Source of the DNA: an uncultured Bacilli bacterium
GTDB lineage: Bacteria > Bacillota_I > Bacilli_A > RF39 > UBA660
Assembly: GCA_934098555.1 (NCBI GenBank)
Contig: CAKOOQ010000003.1
Location: 1-49,644, forward strand
DNA: 49,644 nucleotides
Reading direction: 5' to 3'
Shown: positions 16,906 through 25,387 of the stretch, piece by piece
Layout: the number at the start of each line of letters is the position of its first letter
Numbering within the stretch: position 1 is the stretch's first letter
Made by a program: the position numbers and the translations under genes
Notes under the pieces: generated by a model
The model's input: the letters and a program-made list of their open reading frames with translations, nothing else
The model's database searches: none
Told to the model about the DNA's origin: nothing

Positions 16906-17230
16906 TTACGACATGCTTTCTTTTATCTTTAAAATCTCTTCTTTGGACAGACCAGTGATATTTGTTATGTCATCTATGGACATATTTTTTTTAAACATTT
17001 TTTGGATTATTTCCATATTTTTTTGTTTTGGCCCATATCAATACCAGCAACTAGACCAGCTTCTGTTGCTTTTTTAATCTCTGTGTTATGGCATTTTTCT
17101 TCATCTTCTTCTTTGGTCATGTAACTAAAAACATCAGGATTCTCATTTACTATCTTAACTTCGTTCACAAATTTTCTTACCTTTTTATCTCTTGTCCTTT
17201 TGGGTTATAAAAATATCTATTATAAGGAAA
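16906..17230 (-). pseudogene. frameshifted remnant of an Rpn-type PD-(D/E)XK nuclease
   Basis: The minus strand encodes the C-terminal part of a recombination-promoting nuclease (Rpn)/transposase-like family protein, split over three frames. The pieces are NRYFYNPKGQ (about 17220-17190), VRKFVNEVKIVNENPDVFSY plus MTKEEDEEKCHNTEI (about 17180-17070), and a C-terminal helix pair MEIIQKMFKKNMSIDDIT to KIKESMS ending in TAA at 16908-16906. Both shifts are close to short homopolymers (one near 17182 in a run of five A, one near 17030). The nuclease core is missing. The assignment comes from the family's typical YNPKGQ and HNTEI phrases, recalled rather than searched. Confidence 0.6.
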
Positions 17231-17251
17231 CTATGTCTGACAAAATATTAA

Positions 17252-17401
17252 ATACTTCTCGGCTTAAAAAAGGTAAATGATAAAGAGTTAAAGAACATTA
17301 AAACTTGTCTTTTATTCGAAAAATGTTGTATTTATCAAGAAAAAAATATTCAAAATATCAAAAAAGAAATGGATGTCATTTTAAAAGAGCCTTTGATTTA
17401 A
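17252..17401 (+). pseudogene. start-less open frame, possible gene remnant
   Basis: Fifty codons open to TAA 17401 with protein-like composition (KNIKTCLLFEKCCIYQEKN) but no start codon and no ribosome binding site. A terminator follows immediately, as expected for the 3' end of a former gene. Not recognised. Confidence 0.25.
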
Positions 17402-17414
17402 CGCTCTTTTTTTA
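17384..17414 (+). terminator. plus-strand terminator
   Basis: AAAGAGC / GCTCTTT around a 12-nt loop with a T-run, convergent to the ponA terminator. Confidence 0.6.
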
Positions 17415-17416
17415 TA

Positions 17417-17443
17417 TAAAAAAAGTAGTCATTTTTGACTACT
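17417..17443 (-). terminator. terminator of recU-ponA
   Basis: On the minus strand AGTAGTCA / TGACTACT with a 4-nt loop, then seven Ts. The stem contains the ponA TAG stop. Confidence 0.85.
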
Positions 17444-20282
17444 CATCTGGACATTCATTGGCGATGTTTACAATACCATTTACTTTTATGGTTTCTCCTT
17501 CATAGGTGATAGTGTACGTAATTGTTTTTTCACCTAGGGAAGAGGTATCTACACTGCTTGCGACAATTGTCGCGTCTTTTGTAATATCTGTGCCATCAAG
17601 AGTAACTTTAACCCCATTTTTAGCATTAATCGTTCCATTTAAAGAAACACATAATCGAATAGGTGTGGCTTTTAAAGTAGCTGGTACAGATCCAGAATCA
17701 ACTGATGCTTTCGCGTTAATACCACTGGATTCATTAGATTTAAAAATGCTATAAGAACTTTTAATAACAAATTCATAAGTGCCACTTGTACTAGCTGTAT
17801 ACGTATAAGAATTATTTTCTGTCCAGCCTAGGCTTGTTAGGTTCCCGTTTTTATCTTTTAAGTAAACTTGGTAACCAAATTTACCGATGTAAGAATTATT
17901 ATAATTTTCATAAATACCCATATATTGATTTTCAAATAAACTATAACTCCAACTGTAATTGGTTTTATAATTTTTGAAATACTTAGCAAATTCATCTCTT
18001 ACAGCACTTGTGTTCAAGGCTTGTGGTGTCGAAGCTTTATCCCAAGTAATCGTTATTTTATTACCATTTACAGAGGCCTTAGCATTTGACGCATCACTTA
18101 ATTTTGTAAATCTTGATGATGTGTCAGATGGTTCGGTTCCTTCTTTAAATAAAGCCGTATATTTCATGCTGCTTGGCGTATATTCACTTGCTCTTTTCGT
18201 TGGTAGTGTTTGGGCTTCTATTGTTACAGATTTAACACTTTCTGGTTTTTCAAATTTTGTTGTATTGGTTAAAAGATTATTGGCCAGATAAGCACTTATT
18301 TTTTGTCTTGCCGTCGTACCTGTATTTGATGTGAAGTAGTGATTACTATCCATCGCATCATATCCCATCCATAAAGAGAAGACATATTCGGTATTATAAG
18401 CATTTACCCAGTGATCAGGCGTCGTATAAGATGGTACGCCAATGGCACTTGCGGATGCCGAATCAACACTGGTCGTACCTGATTTTGAAGCTATACTGCC
18501 TCGTAAGTTATAATTAACAGCACCGGCAACACCTTCACTTGTGGCTTGTAATAATGCATCTGTTATCATATAAGCCGTTTCTTCACTCATTGCTTTTTTC
18601 TTTTCATATTTATATTCAGTAACTTCTTCCGTTTCTAAGTTTGTCACTGTTGTGAAAGAGTAGGGTTCAATATAATAGCCCCCCCGAGCAAACGAAGCAT
18701 AAGCCGCGGCATTTTCAAGGGTGGTAAGGCCTGGGTCAAAGCCACCAATAGAAGAAGATTCTAGAATACTTCCTTCGGGATTACTAGCGGTTGTAAAATT
18801 ATCTTTCGTAATACCCAAGTTATTTAAAAATTTCGCAATATTTTTGACATCATTTTGATGGAAAGCCTCTAAGGCAGTAATATTACGAGAGGATGATAAG
18901 GCGTTTTTCATTGTCATAATGCCTTTGTAACCCATATCCCAGTTATTAATATAAATTCCTTGATTATAACCATATTTAAAGTCGATAAACATTTGTCCTG
19001 TGGAAGCATTATTATATTCAATTAACGGACCATAATCGATAAGCGGTTTTGCGGTGGAACCAATTTGGCGACGATAGTATTGTTTTTTATTGCCACTACC
19101 ATAGCTTGCTGCTCGGTTAGTGCCACTTGCCACATAATTTCTTCCTGCACCAAGTCCTTTAATAGAACCATCATCAACAGAAAGAATGGATAAGCCCATT
19201 TGAACTTGATCATCTTTAAAAGCTCCTGCCACACTGCCATTTTGAATACCATTAATCATGTCTTGAACACTTTTATTAAAGGTTGTTTTAATTTTGTAAC
19301 TTCCTTTATAAATATCAATACCTAAACGATCTTTAACCTCACTTGTGACATAATCGATTAAGGCTTGGTAAGGATTAGAAGAAGCGGCATTATTTTGTAC
19401 TTTAACAAGATTTTTTACATGCATGCTTTGGGCATCTTTCATTTCTGTTTCGGTAATATAACCATGACGATACATCAAACTTAAAACAACATTTTTGCGC
19501 TCATTTGAGTCTTCGGGATTTAAATAAGGATTATATGCGACAGGACTATTATACATACCAACAATCATCGCGGCTTCTGGTAAAGATAAATCAGAAACTG
19601 ATTTACCAAAGAAGTATTGACTCGCTTGTTCTACTCCTTCAATAGAAGCGTAGTTAGACCCACCACTGGCAAACCAACCTGTATTTAAGTACATCTCTAA
19701 AATTTGTTCCTTGGTAAAGTTTTTTTCAATTTTAAAGACAGCCATATAAATATCCGTAAACTTACGAATGATACCTTCAATACCGCTGTCAACTGAACTT
19801 TTTGTCACGTAGTTTTTAGCTAGTTGCATGGTAATAGTAGAAGCACCACCTGCCCCAGATTGGCCCATTACTTGGCCAATGCTGGCTTTTAAAAATCTCG
19901 CCGCATCAAAACCACTATGTTGGAAAAATCTGGAATCTTCAGTAGCCACTAGCGCATCGACTAAGACTTGGGGATAATCCTCATAATTTTTAATGACGCG
20001 GTTTTCACTACCTATACGGGTGATTTCTTCATCGTTATCCCATGTAATTACCGAAGCTTCTTTAAAGTATAAATTTTCTTGGGTAAATTCTGGTGCTGTA
20101 AAAATAATATAAAGTCCAAAAGAAATAACCACTGTGGCAATTAAAATACCGATACTTATGAGTATAACAAGTAGGGTATTACCCAATTTTCTTTTCTTTT
20201 TTCTTTTTTTGTTTTCTTTTTTTAAACTATCTTTCATTTTCGAAACACTTTTTAGTTTTAGTTTCTTTTTTATTTGAGCCAT
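17439..20282 (-). CDS. ponA: class A penicillin-binding protein 1A
   Basis: Bifunctional peptidoglycan synthase. A lysine-rich cytoplasmic tail precedes one membrane helix (about 36-62). The GT51 transglycosylase domain has its catalytic Glu near 115 (TEDSRFFQHSGFD). The transpeptidase domain has SxxK (STAK, Ser near 409), SxN (SSRN) and KSGT. After about residue 690 come a fibronectin-III-like domain and an Ig-like C-terminal module. The long extracellular tail resembles Bacillus and Listeria PBP1. Start: ATG 20282 with AAAGGAGAG upstream; its A overlaps the recU stop (TAATG), so the two genes are coupled as in Bacillus. The product makes and cross-links cell wall, so the organism is walled. 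Confidence 0.95.
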   Translation of the reverse strand: MAQIKKKLKLKSVSKMKDSLKKENKKRKKKRKLGNTLLVILISIGILIATVVISFGLYIIFTAPEFTQENLYFKEASVITWDNDEEITRIGSENRVIKNYEDYPQVLVDALVATEDSRFFQHSGFDAARFLKASIGQVMGQSGAGGASTITMQLAKNYVTKSSVDSGIEGIIRKFTDIYMAVFKIEKNFTKEQILEMYLNTGWFASGGSNYASIEGVEQASQYFFGKSVSDLSLPEAAMIVGMYNSPVAYNPYLNPEDSNERKNVVLSLMYRHGYITETEMKDAQSMHVKNLVKVQNNAASSNPYQALIDYVTSEVKDRLGIDIYKGSYKIKTTFNKSVQDMINGIQNGSVAGAFKDDQVQMGLSILSVDDGSIKGLGAGRNYVASGTNRAASYGSGNKKQYYRRQIGSTAKPLIDYGPLIEYNNASTGQMFIDFKYGYNQGIYINNWDMGYKGIMTMKNALSSSRNITALEAFHQNDVKNIAKFLNNLGITKDNFTTASNPEGSILESSSIGGFDPGLTTLENAAAYASFARGGYYIEPYSFTTVTNLETEEVTEYKYEKKKAMSEETAYMITDALLQATSEGVAGAVNYNLRGSIASKSGTTSVDSASASAIGVPSYTTPDHWVNAYNTEYVFSLWMGYDAMDSNHYFTSNTGTTARQKISAYLANNLLTNTTKFEKPESVKSVTIEAQTLPTKRASEYTPSSMKYTALFKEGTEPSDTSSRFTKLSDASNAKASVNGNKITITWDKASTPQALNTSAVRDEFAKYFKNYKTNYSWSYSLFENQYMGIYENYNNSYIGKFGYQVYLKDKNGNLTSLGWTENNSYTYTASTSGTYEFVIKSSYSIFKSNESSGINAKASVDSGSVPATLKATPIRLCVSLNGTINAKNGVKVTLDGTDITKDATIVASSVDTSSLGEKTITYTITYEGETIKVNGIVNIANECPDE

Positions 20283-20851
20283 TAAAAACACTCTCCTTTT
20301 ATATATACTTCATCAATAATTTTTAAATAATCTAAAGGTGGCCATAAACCTTCTTTAATTATTTTACCATATTTTTCTAAATATGAATATGGAATACTTT
20401 TTCTTTCAAAAGTGTTTAAAAAAGATACTAAATCTTCTCCTTTTAAAAAAAATATTTTTTCATTCATTTTAATAATAACAAAACAAATTCCTTGATGCCT
20501 AAGAACACTTTTTAAATAACGTAGTTGGTGTTCATGAAAATTCGCTAGAGGAAATGCCGTTTTATTTTGCGTTTCTTTTGCCTCAAATTCAACGTATTTT
20601 CCTTTATATACACCATTATAATCTAGTGTGGAAGGTGCTTTAAAAAAGCCACCTTTAATGACTCTTCCTTTCTCTGTATAAATGGCTTTACTAATGCCAA
20701 TAGGCGTTGGCTTTTTACTTATTAAAGCCATATCTTTTTCAATGTAGTAGTTATTTGACTCATTAATAAGAGTTTCTAAATTCATACCGCGATTGGCATA
20801 GTTTACTGGTTTAGCTGTTTTCTTTTTTTTAATATTTCCTGGATAATTCAT
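20282..20851 (-). CDS. recU: Holliday junction resolvase RecU
   Basis: Cuts Holliday junctions during recombination and chromosome segregation. Residues NRGMNLETLINESNNYY, ISKKPTPIGI and the metal-site block TLDYNGVYKGKYVEFEAKET (Asp and E-x-K) are the RecU catalytic core. At 189 residues it has family length. Start ATG 20851 follows AAAGGAG by seven bases; a TTG one codon upstream is an alternative. First gene of the recU-ponA operon with a clear promoter. Confidence 0.95.
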   Translation of the reverse strand: MNYPGNIKKKKTAKPVNYANRGMNLETLINESNNYYIEKDMALISKKPTPIGISKAIYTEKGRVIKGGFFKAPSTLDYNGVYKGKYVEFEAKETQNKTAFPLANFHEHQLRYLKSVLRHQGICFVIIKMNEKIFFLKGEDLVSFLNTFERKSIPYSYLEKYGKIIKEGLWPPLDYLKIIDEVYIKGECF

Positions 20852-20874
20852 CAAAGTTCTCCTTTACTTAAAGT

Positions 20875-20904
20875 ATTATACACTTAAAAAAAAATATTTG
20901 ACAA
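20875..20904 (-). promoter_or_regulatory. recU-ponA promoter
   Basis: On the minus strand TTGTCA (20904-20899), an 18-bp spacer and TATAAT (20880-20875). Confidence 0.75.
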
Positions 20905-20971
20905 GTCCTGTCGAAAAGGTAGAACAAAAAAGTGATTTGCCGTAGAATTTTATTAGAAAAGGATGGATTTT

Positions 20972-21097
20972 ATGATAAGTTTAAATGCCGTTTTTAATAA
21001 CTTAATAAAGAAAATTGAGGATATGGATCTAGAAGTTGCAAAATTGGCTTTGCAAGACTCGTTTTTTTGTAGTAAGCTAGAGGACAAAAGGAGATAA
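20972..21097 (+). CDS. 41-residue protein, unknown
   Basis: AAAAGGATGG is a good ribosome binding site for ATG 20972. The product, starting MISLNAVFNNLIKK and rich in Leu and charged residues, is predicted to be mostly helical. Its last codons contain the AAAGGAG site of the next gene, four bases away, so the two are one transcription unit. Not recognised. Confidence 0.55.
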   Translation: MISLNAVFNNLIKKIEDMDLEVAKLALQDSFFCSKLEDKRR

Positions 21098-21101
21098 TTT
21101 T

Positions 21102-21899
21102 ATGTTACCATACACAGCTATTGTTGATGGGGTTTCCTATCATCCCGAACTCGAAAAATTTTATTGGCTTTTTACTTATTTAGATGGTTTTGAATGCGAA
21201 GATTATGCTATTTGTCGGTTTAATAATGATGCTTTTCATTTTTTCTTTAAAAAAAGAGAACTCCGTAGTTGTTTTGTTTTAGTTTTAGGAAGCCAAGTAC
21301 TCCTTAATGAGGTTTTAGAAAGTATGGCTTATAAAGGCTTTAAATCTCGCATTATTTATGTTCCCTTAAAAGATAAAAAAGGGCAGGACGTTTCCCATTT
21401 AGAAACCAAAATTAAAGAAAAAATATATGGCCCTTGTGAAGAAGTGAGGCTTTATAAATATAATGATAAAGAATATATAGACTCTTTAAAAGGTGGTTAT
21501 TTTCCTTTCTATAATAATGAAAGTTTTTTAAAAAATATGTCTTGTCAAAAAAATAAAGAAGATGTAACGATGCGTATTTATACGGATTCAAAAACTATTA
21601 TCGGTAAATATAGTGGTTTTCTTTGGCAAAATGATTATCTAGATGACTTATATATGGGGCAAAGTAAACTTTATCTGTTGAAAAAAGAACTTAGTCTAAA
21701 AAAACTTTTAGAGATAAAAAGAAAATTAAATGAGGGGAAAGACTGGAAAACTTATTCTGACGTTGAATGCCTAGAAAGTTCCCAATTTTTAATCGAAACT
21801 TCTAAAAGTTTAAATTTATCAACACGTGATAAAACTTCTTTACCTCCTTCATCGACAATTTTCTTTTCCCCTTACCAGACATTAACTCTTAGTAAGTAG
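21102..21899 (+). CDS. hypothetical cytosolic protein
   Basis: A 265-residue soluble protein rich in aromatic residues; no signal peptide, membrane helix or known motif. The reading frame is intact, unlike the two genes after it. It ends in LTLSK, close to the RTLSK end of the third gene of this block; this is probably chance, given the short length. Ribosome binding site AAAGGAG. The next gene starts 11 bases on, so it is probably an operon member. Function not assigned. Confidence 0.7.
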   Translation: MLPYTAIVDGVSYHPELEKFYWLFTYLDGFECEDYAICRFNNDAFHFFFKKRELRSCFVLVLGSQVLLNEVLESMAYKGFKSRIIYVPLKDKKGQDVSHLETKIKEKIYGPCEEVRLYKYNDKEYIDSLKGGYFPFYNNESFLKNMSCQKNKEDVTMRIYTDSKTIIGKYSGFLWQNDYLDDLYMGQSKLYLLKKELSLKKLLEIKRKLNEGKDWKTYSDVECLESSQFLIETSKSLNLSTRDKTSLPPSSTIFFSPYQTLTLSK

Positions 21900-21910
21900 G
21901 TAGAAAAATA

Positions 21911-22545
21911 ATGAAGTATCAAAATATTGGTTTAGATATTGATGGGGTTATTTTTGATAAATATTCTTTTGAAATTATGTGGGGTATGACCTATTTTCAA
22001 ACAAAATATCCTTTTATAGAAAAAGAATGGTTGAAAAATAAAAGAGGTAGTCATTTTATGGAACAGTTTGATTGTAGTTCACTGGAAGCTTTTAATTTCT
22101 GGGTTTTTAATATTTTCCCTTATATCTTAGATTATAAGGCTAGAGAAGATTTTAGTAAGTTAACGAAAGAGTTACTTGAAGAAGGAAAAAATGTTTATAT
22201 TGTCACGGGACGTAAGGAAAGAAAGTATGGCCTTTTTTGTTCTTTAATGTTAGTGTTTTTAACGAAATGGCAATTGAAAAAAACGAAATAGGTTATACTG
22301 ATATTTTTTTCTGCGCTAATTCCAATAATGTTTTGGAAAAGTATAAAATTGTGAAAGATTTAAATATCGATTTAATGGTGGATGATGATACCGACGTTTT
22401 AAGGAAAATAAAGACTTGTTGTGATGTTGTTTGTTTTAAAAATCCTTATCATACAGAAAAACTTTTAGATATGTCTTATGTATCTTCTGCCCATGAGTTG
22501 AAAGAATATATTTTAAAAAGGGAAAAGAAAGATAATGGAAAGTAG
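21911..22545 (+). pseudogene. HAD-family 5'-nucleotidase-like gene split by a frameshift
   Basis: Frame 1 (from ATG 21911) has HAD motif I, LDIDGVIFD, and motif II, VTGR, then derails. The rest continues one frame over: FNEMAIEK, a motif IV DDDTD, and CFKNPYHTEKLL to TGA 22545. Together they give about 210 residues like the NT5C-type deoxynucleotidases. The change lies at a run of six T (22233-22238); seven T would restore one frame. It may be a real null mutation, phase variation, or an assembly error. The downstream part would have only a poor TTG start of its own. Confidence 0.75.
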
Positions 22546-23441
22546 GAAAAAATATTTTTTCTCAAGAGGTAGTAAAGATATCGAAAAAAAAGGGGCTGGT
22601 TTAAAAATGTCCAAAAAGTTAAAAAAATAAATAGTGCGTGTTATGCGGACTTTATAGAAGATTTTGCTAGTCATTTAGAGGAATATAAAGCTTTACAAGA
22701 AATGTTCAAAGAAAAAGGGGCTATCCGTCCTTTAAAAGGTATAGCCATAGCTCTTTTTTATATGTATAAAAGTGGCATATGGACCGATTTTTATTATGAA
22801 AATGAACACCTTAGGTTACTTCCTTTAATCACTATTCATATGACAAACCATAAATGGGTAGACCATGTCATTGTTCACGAATTAAATTATTTATTAGAAT
22901 CACATATTATAAGCTATACAAAAGAAGGATGTTTTCATACGTCTGGTTGGAATATGAACGAAACTCATATTCAAAAAATCATTGTTTTTCAGAAAACAAT
23001 TGTCCTTACGAACTTTTTAATGAAGTTATTAATGAACGAATTGCTCAAGATATTTCGAAACTTATGATTGAAAATAAAATGTTTGCTTTTGATGAGGAAG
23101 AAAATGTATCCTTTTCTAATTATAGTACATATGAAATATATTTTTGCTTAATAGAAGAGTTTTATAAAGAATATCAAGAAGAAATCATTGAAAGTCGTTT
23201 TCAGGGTAACTTGGTCATTCTTTTAGCTAAAATAGGTCAGGAAAATTTTGAAAATATGAATTATCTTATTAATGCTTATGCTAAATTTTTCACTCCTAAA
23301 AGATGTGAATTAGTTCAAGAACAATTGCATAGGAATGAGACAACCAGCCTTACCGTGGAGTATGAAAAGTTTATGACCTTAAAAGACGAGATTTTAGCAA
23401 GTATGCGTACATATACGAAAATGCGTACCCTTAGTAAATGA
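22535..23441 (+). pseudogene. hypothetical gene with two homopolymer frameshifts
   Basis: Begins at ATG 22535 (MESRKKYFFSRGSKDIEKK). The frame is lost at an A8G4 run near 22583-22594 and resumes as GWFKNVQKVKKINSACYADF. It is lost again near a run of six A at about 22975 and resumes as NHCFSENNCPYELFNEVINE, ending in RTLSK and TGA 23441. The joined protein would be about 300 residues. It includes VHELNYLLE, a possible degenerate relative of a zincin HExxH-like motif with Tyr in place of the second His. No family firmly recognised. It overlaps the HAD gene end by 11 bases. Confidence 0.65.
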
Positions 23442-23455
23442 GGTCTTTGTTTCAA

Positions 23456-23484
23456 TTGACAAACGAAGAGTCAACTGGTAATAT
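23456..23484 (+). promoter_or_regulatory. gpsB promoter
   Basis: TTGACA (23456-23461), 17-bp spacer, TAATAT (23479-23484). Confidence 0.8.
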
Positions 23485-23504
23485 TATTTTGAGGAAGTGA
23501 GTGT

Positions 23505-23834
23505 ATGAATGATAAAATTGTTTTAAGCCCTGAAGAAATTTATGAAAAAGAGTTTAAAATTGATGCTCGTGGATATCGCCCTCAAGAAGTAGATAATTTT
23601 TTAGATATCATTATTAAAGATTATGCTGAATTTAAAAGAATGATTAGGGGATACGAGAAAGAATATCAAAGACTTAGTAGTGAAAATACAAATTTGAAAG
23701 CCCAACTTCGCCAACTTCAAACGGAATTAGAAACCAAAGAAAGTGAAGAAGATACGAGTGCGGTAAGTAATGTTGATTTATTAAGAAGAATTAGTCAATT
23801 AGAAAAATTTGTATACGAAAAATATAATAAATAA
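23505..23834 (+). CDS. gpsB: cell-division regulator GpsB (DivIVA family)
   Basis: GpsB docks penicillin-binding proteins at the division site. The N-terminal DivIVA domain reads LSPEEIYEKEFKIDARGYRPQEVDNFLD. A coiled coil follows (about 40-85) and a short helical tail. The 109-residue length separates GpsB from full DivIVA. Position next to rnpB is the Bacillus order, and ponA, whose product GpsB binds in Bacillus, is nearby. Ribosome binding site GAGGAAGTGAG. Confidence 0.93.
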   Translation: MNDKIVLSPEEIYEKEFKIDARGYRPQEVDNFLDIIIKDYAEFKRMIRGYEKEYQRLSSENTNLKAQLRQLQTELETKESEEDTSAVSNVDLLRRISQLEKFVYEKYNK

Positions 23835-24178
23835 CTTGACAAATGCTGCATATAATTATGTAGAGGAAAGTCCTTGCTCACACAACCTGCGATGGTTGTA
23901 GTGTTTGTGCTTAGGGAAAAAATAACCTAAGGTAGAAATTTATTTCTAACGGCTCTGAAGAAACCTCAAATGGTTTTAGTAGGTATAAAAGTGCCAAAGT
24001 GACGAAGAAAAGGGAAACCTTGGAAGTGGAACGTGGTAAACCCCACAAGTGAGAAACCCAAATTATGGTAGGGGAGCTATTCAAGCGGAATGAAACGGGC
24101 GAATGGACCAGCAATGGTAGATAAATATTTGTCGCGTCAAAAGACGTACAGAACAAGGCTTATAAGTTATTTTTTTTA
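23830..24178 (+). ncRNA. rnpB: RNase P RNA, class B
   Basis: Catalytic RNA that trims tRNA 5' ends. The P1 helix is formed by AATAACTT (23830-23837) and AAGTTATT (24164-24171), which is also the terminator with its T-run. Conserved blocks are GAGGAAAGTCC near 23873, GAGAAACCCAAAT with GGTAGGGGAGC near 24050-24075, and ACAGAACAAGGCTTAT near 24147. These match B. subtilis-type RNase P RNA. The 5' end overlaps the gpsB stop codon. A promoter -10 TATAAT is at 23823-23828 inside the last codons of gpsB, which places the RNA start near 23834. Confidence 0.95.
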
Positions 24179-24205
24179 TTTGTAATAATGCAAGGAGTGA
24201 GTGTC

Positions 24206-24652
24206 TTGTTTGAAATAGGAAAGACTTTAAAAGAAGCAAGAGAATCATCCGGTGTCAGTATCAAAGAGGCCTCGGAAGATCTCGGGATAAAAGATGTTAT
24301 CTTAGAAAATATTGAAGAAGGGGCTATGGGTTCTTTTAAAAATATTTATGATTTAAAAGATTATATAGCCAGTTATGCCAAATATTTAGGTTTAAATCCA
24401 GATAGTTTAGTCGATGAATTTAATGAGTATATGTTTGAATATACTTCCAAGATTCCCATTAAAGAAATCGAAAAGAAAATGGCTGAAATGAATAAGGAAA
24501 AAACAGAACCAGAAATTTCTTCTCCTTATTCAAAACCTATGCGTAAGTATCCAACTAAGTATTATGCTATTACTTATATCTTTTTAATTTTGGCTGTTAT
24601 TTTTATCATCGTTTGGAGTGTTTCCCAAATTAGAGCATCCTCAGGTGTATAG
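24206..24652 (+). CDS. rodZ: RodZ-like helix-turn-helix membrane protein
   Basis: RodZ links MreB to the rod-shape wall machinery. An N-terminal HTH domain (IGKTLKEARESSGVSIKEAS) is followed by an acidic linker and a single membrane helix at the C-terminal end (YAITYIFLILAVIFIIVW). The outer domain of long RodZ proteins is missing; only a few residues lie beyond the helix. Start: TTG 24206, because AAGGAG at 24192-24197 is the correct distance; ATG 24188 lies upstream of that site. rodZ-pgsA-recA is the conserved Bacillus order. Confidence 0.85.
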   Translation: MFEIGKTLKEARESSGVSIKEASEDLGIKDVILENIEEGAMGSFKNIYDLKDYIASYAKYLGLNPDSLVDEFNEYMFEYTSKIPIKEIEKKMAEMNKEKTEPEISSPYSKPMRKYPTKYYAITYIFLILAVIFIIVWSVSQIRASSGV

Positions 24653-24677
24653 ATTATAGAAAGTACAGGTGTTTCAA

Positions 24678-25277
24678 ATGAATTTAGCAAATAGTTTAAC
24701 GAAAAGTCGTATGATTATGGCCATTCTTATTTTATTTCTCCTCCTTTTTCCCTGGAGTGATATTCATTTTACATTCCCAACTTTTTTAGTTGCTGGTAAA
24801 GTACTTGTTGATACCAAATATTTACTGGCTGGTTTTATCTTTGTTATCGCTTCTGTTACCGATTATTTAGATGGGCAAATTGCCCGTAAAGAAAAGAAAG
24901 CAAGTGATTATGGGGCGATTATGGATGCTATTGCCGATAAAGTTTTAGTAAATGGCGTCTTAATTGTCTTAGCTTATCAAGGCTTTATCAGTGTTTTAAT
25001 ACCGGTTATTATTGTCACACGGGATATCATTGTCGATGCCCTACGTATCGCGGCCGCTCAAAAGAAAGTGATTGTGAAAGCCAATAAATGGGGTAAATTA
25101 AAAACGGCTACTATGCTTTCTGGAATTTCTTTGATGCTTTTTTATAACTTACCTTTTGAAGTATGGAATATTTATATTGCCGAAATTTTAATCGATATCG
25201 CAACTGTGCTATCTGTAGCAAGTGGTGTCATTTATTATTTTGATATTAAAGATAAAGTGCTAGATTGGAAAATCTAG
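24678..25277 (+). CDS. pgsA: phosphatidylglycerophosphate synthase
   Basis: Transfers the phosphatidyl group of CDP-diacylglycerol to glycerol 3-phosphate, the first step to phosphatidylglycerol. It contains the CDP-alcohol phosphotransferase signature D-G-x2-A-R-x8-G-x3-D-x3-D (DGQIARKEKKASDYGAIMDA and the Asp four residues on). About five membrane helices. Start ATG 24678 follows AGGTG by six bases; the earlier in-frame GTG 24669 is part of that site. 199 residues, as in the family. Confidence 0.95.
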   Translation: MNLANSLTKSRMIMAILILFLLLFPWSDIHFTFPTFLVAGKVLVDTKYLLAGFIFVIASVTDYLDGQIARKEKKASDYGAIMDAIADKVLVNGVLIVLAYQGFISVLIPVIIVTRDIIVDALRIAAAQKKVIVKANKWGKLKTATMLSGISLMLFYNLPFEVWNIYIAEILIDIATVLSVASGVIYYFDIKDKVLDWKI

Positions 25278-25291
25278 TGCTTTTTTTTTCT
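25258..25291 (+). terminator. terminator of rodZ-pgsA
   Basis: CTAGATT / AATCTAG stem with a GGAA loop, then a short G/C clamp and a T-run. The stem begins inside the last codons of pgsA. Confidence 0.75.
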
Positions 25292-25315
25292 ATAAATTTA
25301 TTATCGCAAATCAAG

Positions 25316-25329
25316 CAAACGAATGTTTG
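25316..25329 (+). promoter_or_regulatory. SOS box (LexA/DinR operator) of recA
   Basis: CAAACGAATGTTTG matches the Bacillus SOS consensus CGAAC-RNRY-GTTYG at all but one position, with perfect 5-bp arms and a 4-bp centre. It lies nine bases before the recA -35 box. Confidence 0.75.
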
Positions 25330-25337
25330 TATAAGCG

Positions 25338-25366
25338 TTGACAAGTAAAATAAAGTAAGTTACAAT
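25338..25366 (+). promoter_or_regulatory. recA promoter
   Basis: TTGACA (25338-25343), 17-bp spacer, TACAAT (25361-25366). Confidence 0.8.
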
Positions 25367-25387
25367 GATATCGGAAAGCGAGAATAT

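Noticed and set aside
17506..18291. Plus-strand open frames opposite ponA
   Set aside because: They mirror the ponA coding frame, have no ribosome binding site and show no protein family.
20898..20948. Plus-strand promoter TTGACA at 20898 for the 41-residue gene
   Set aside because: No good -10 lies 16-18 bp away (AGAACA), so it is more likely the complement of the recU -35 region.
22237..22545. Independent gene for the second half of the HAD protein
   Set aside because: Its only start is a TTG in a T run without a ribosome binding site, and it completes the HAD motifs of the upstream frame.
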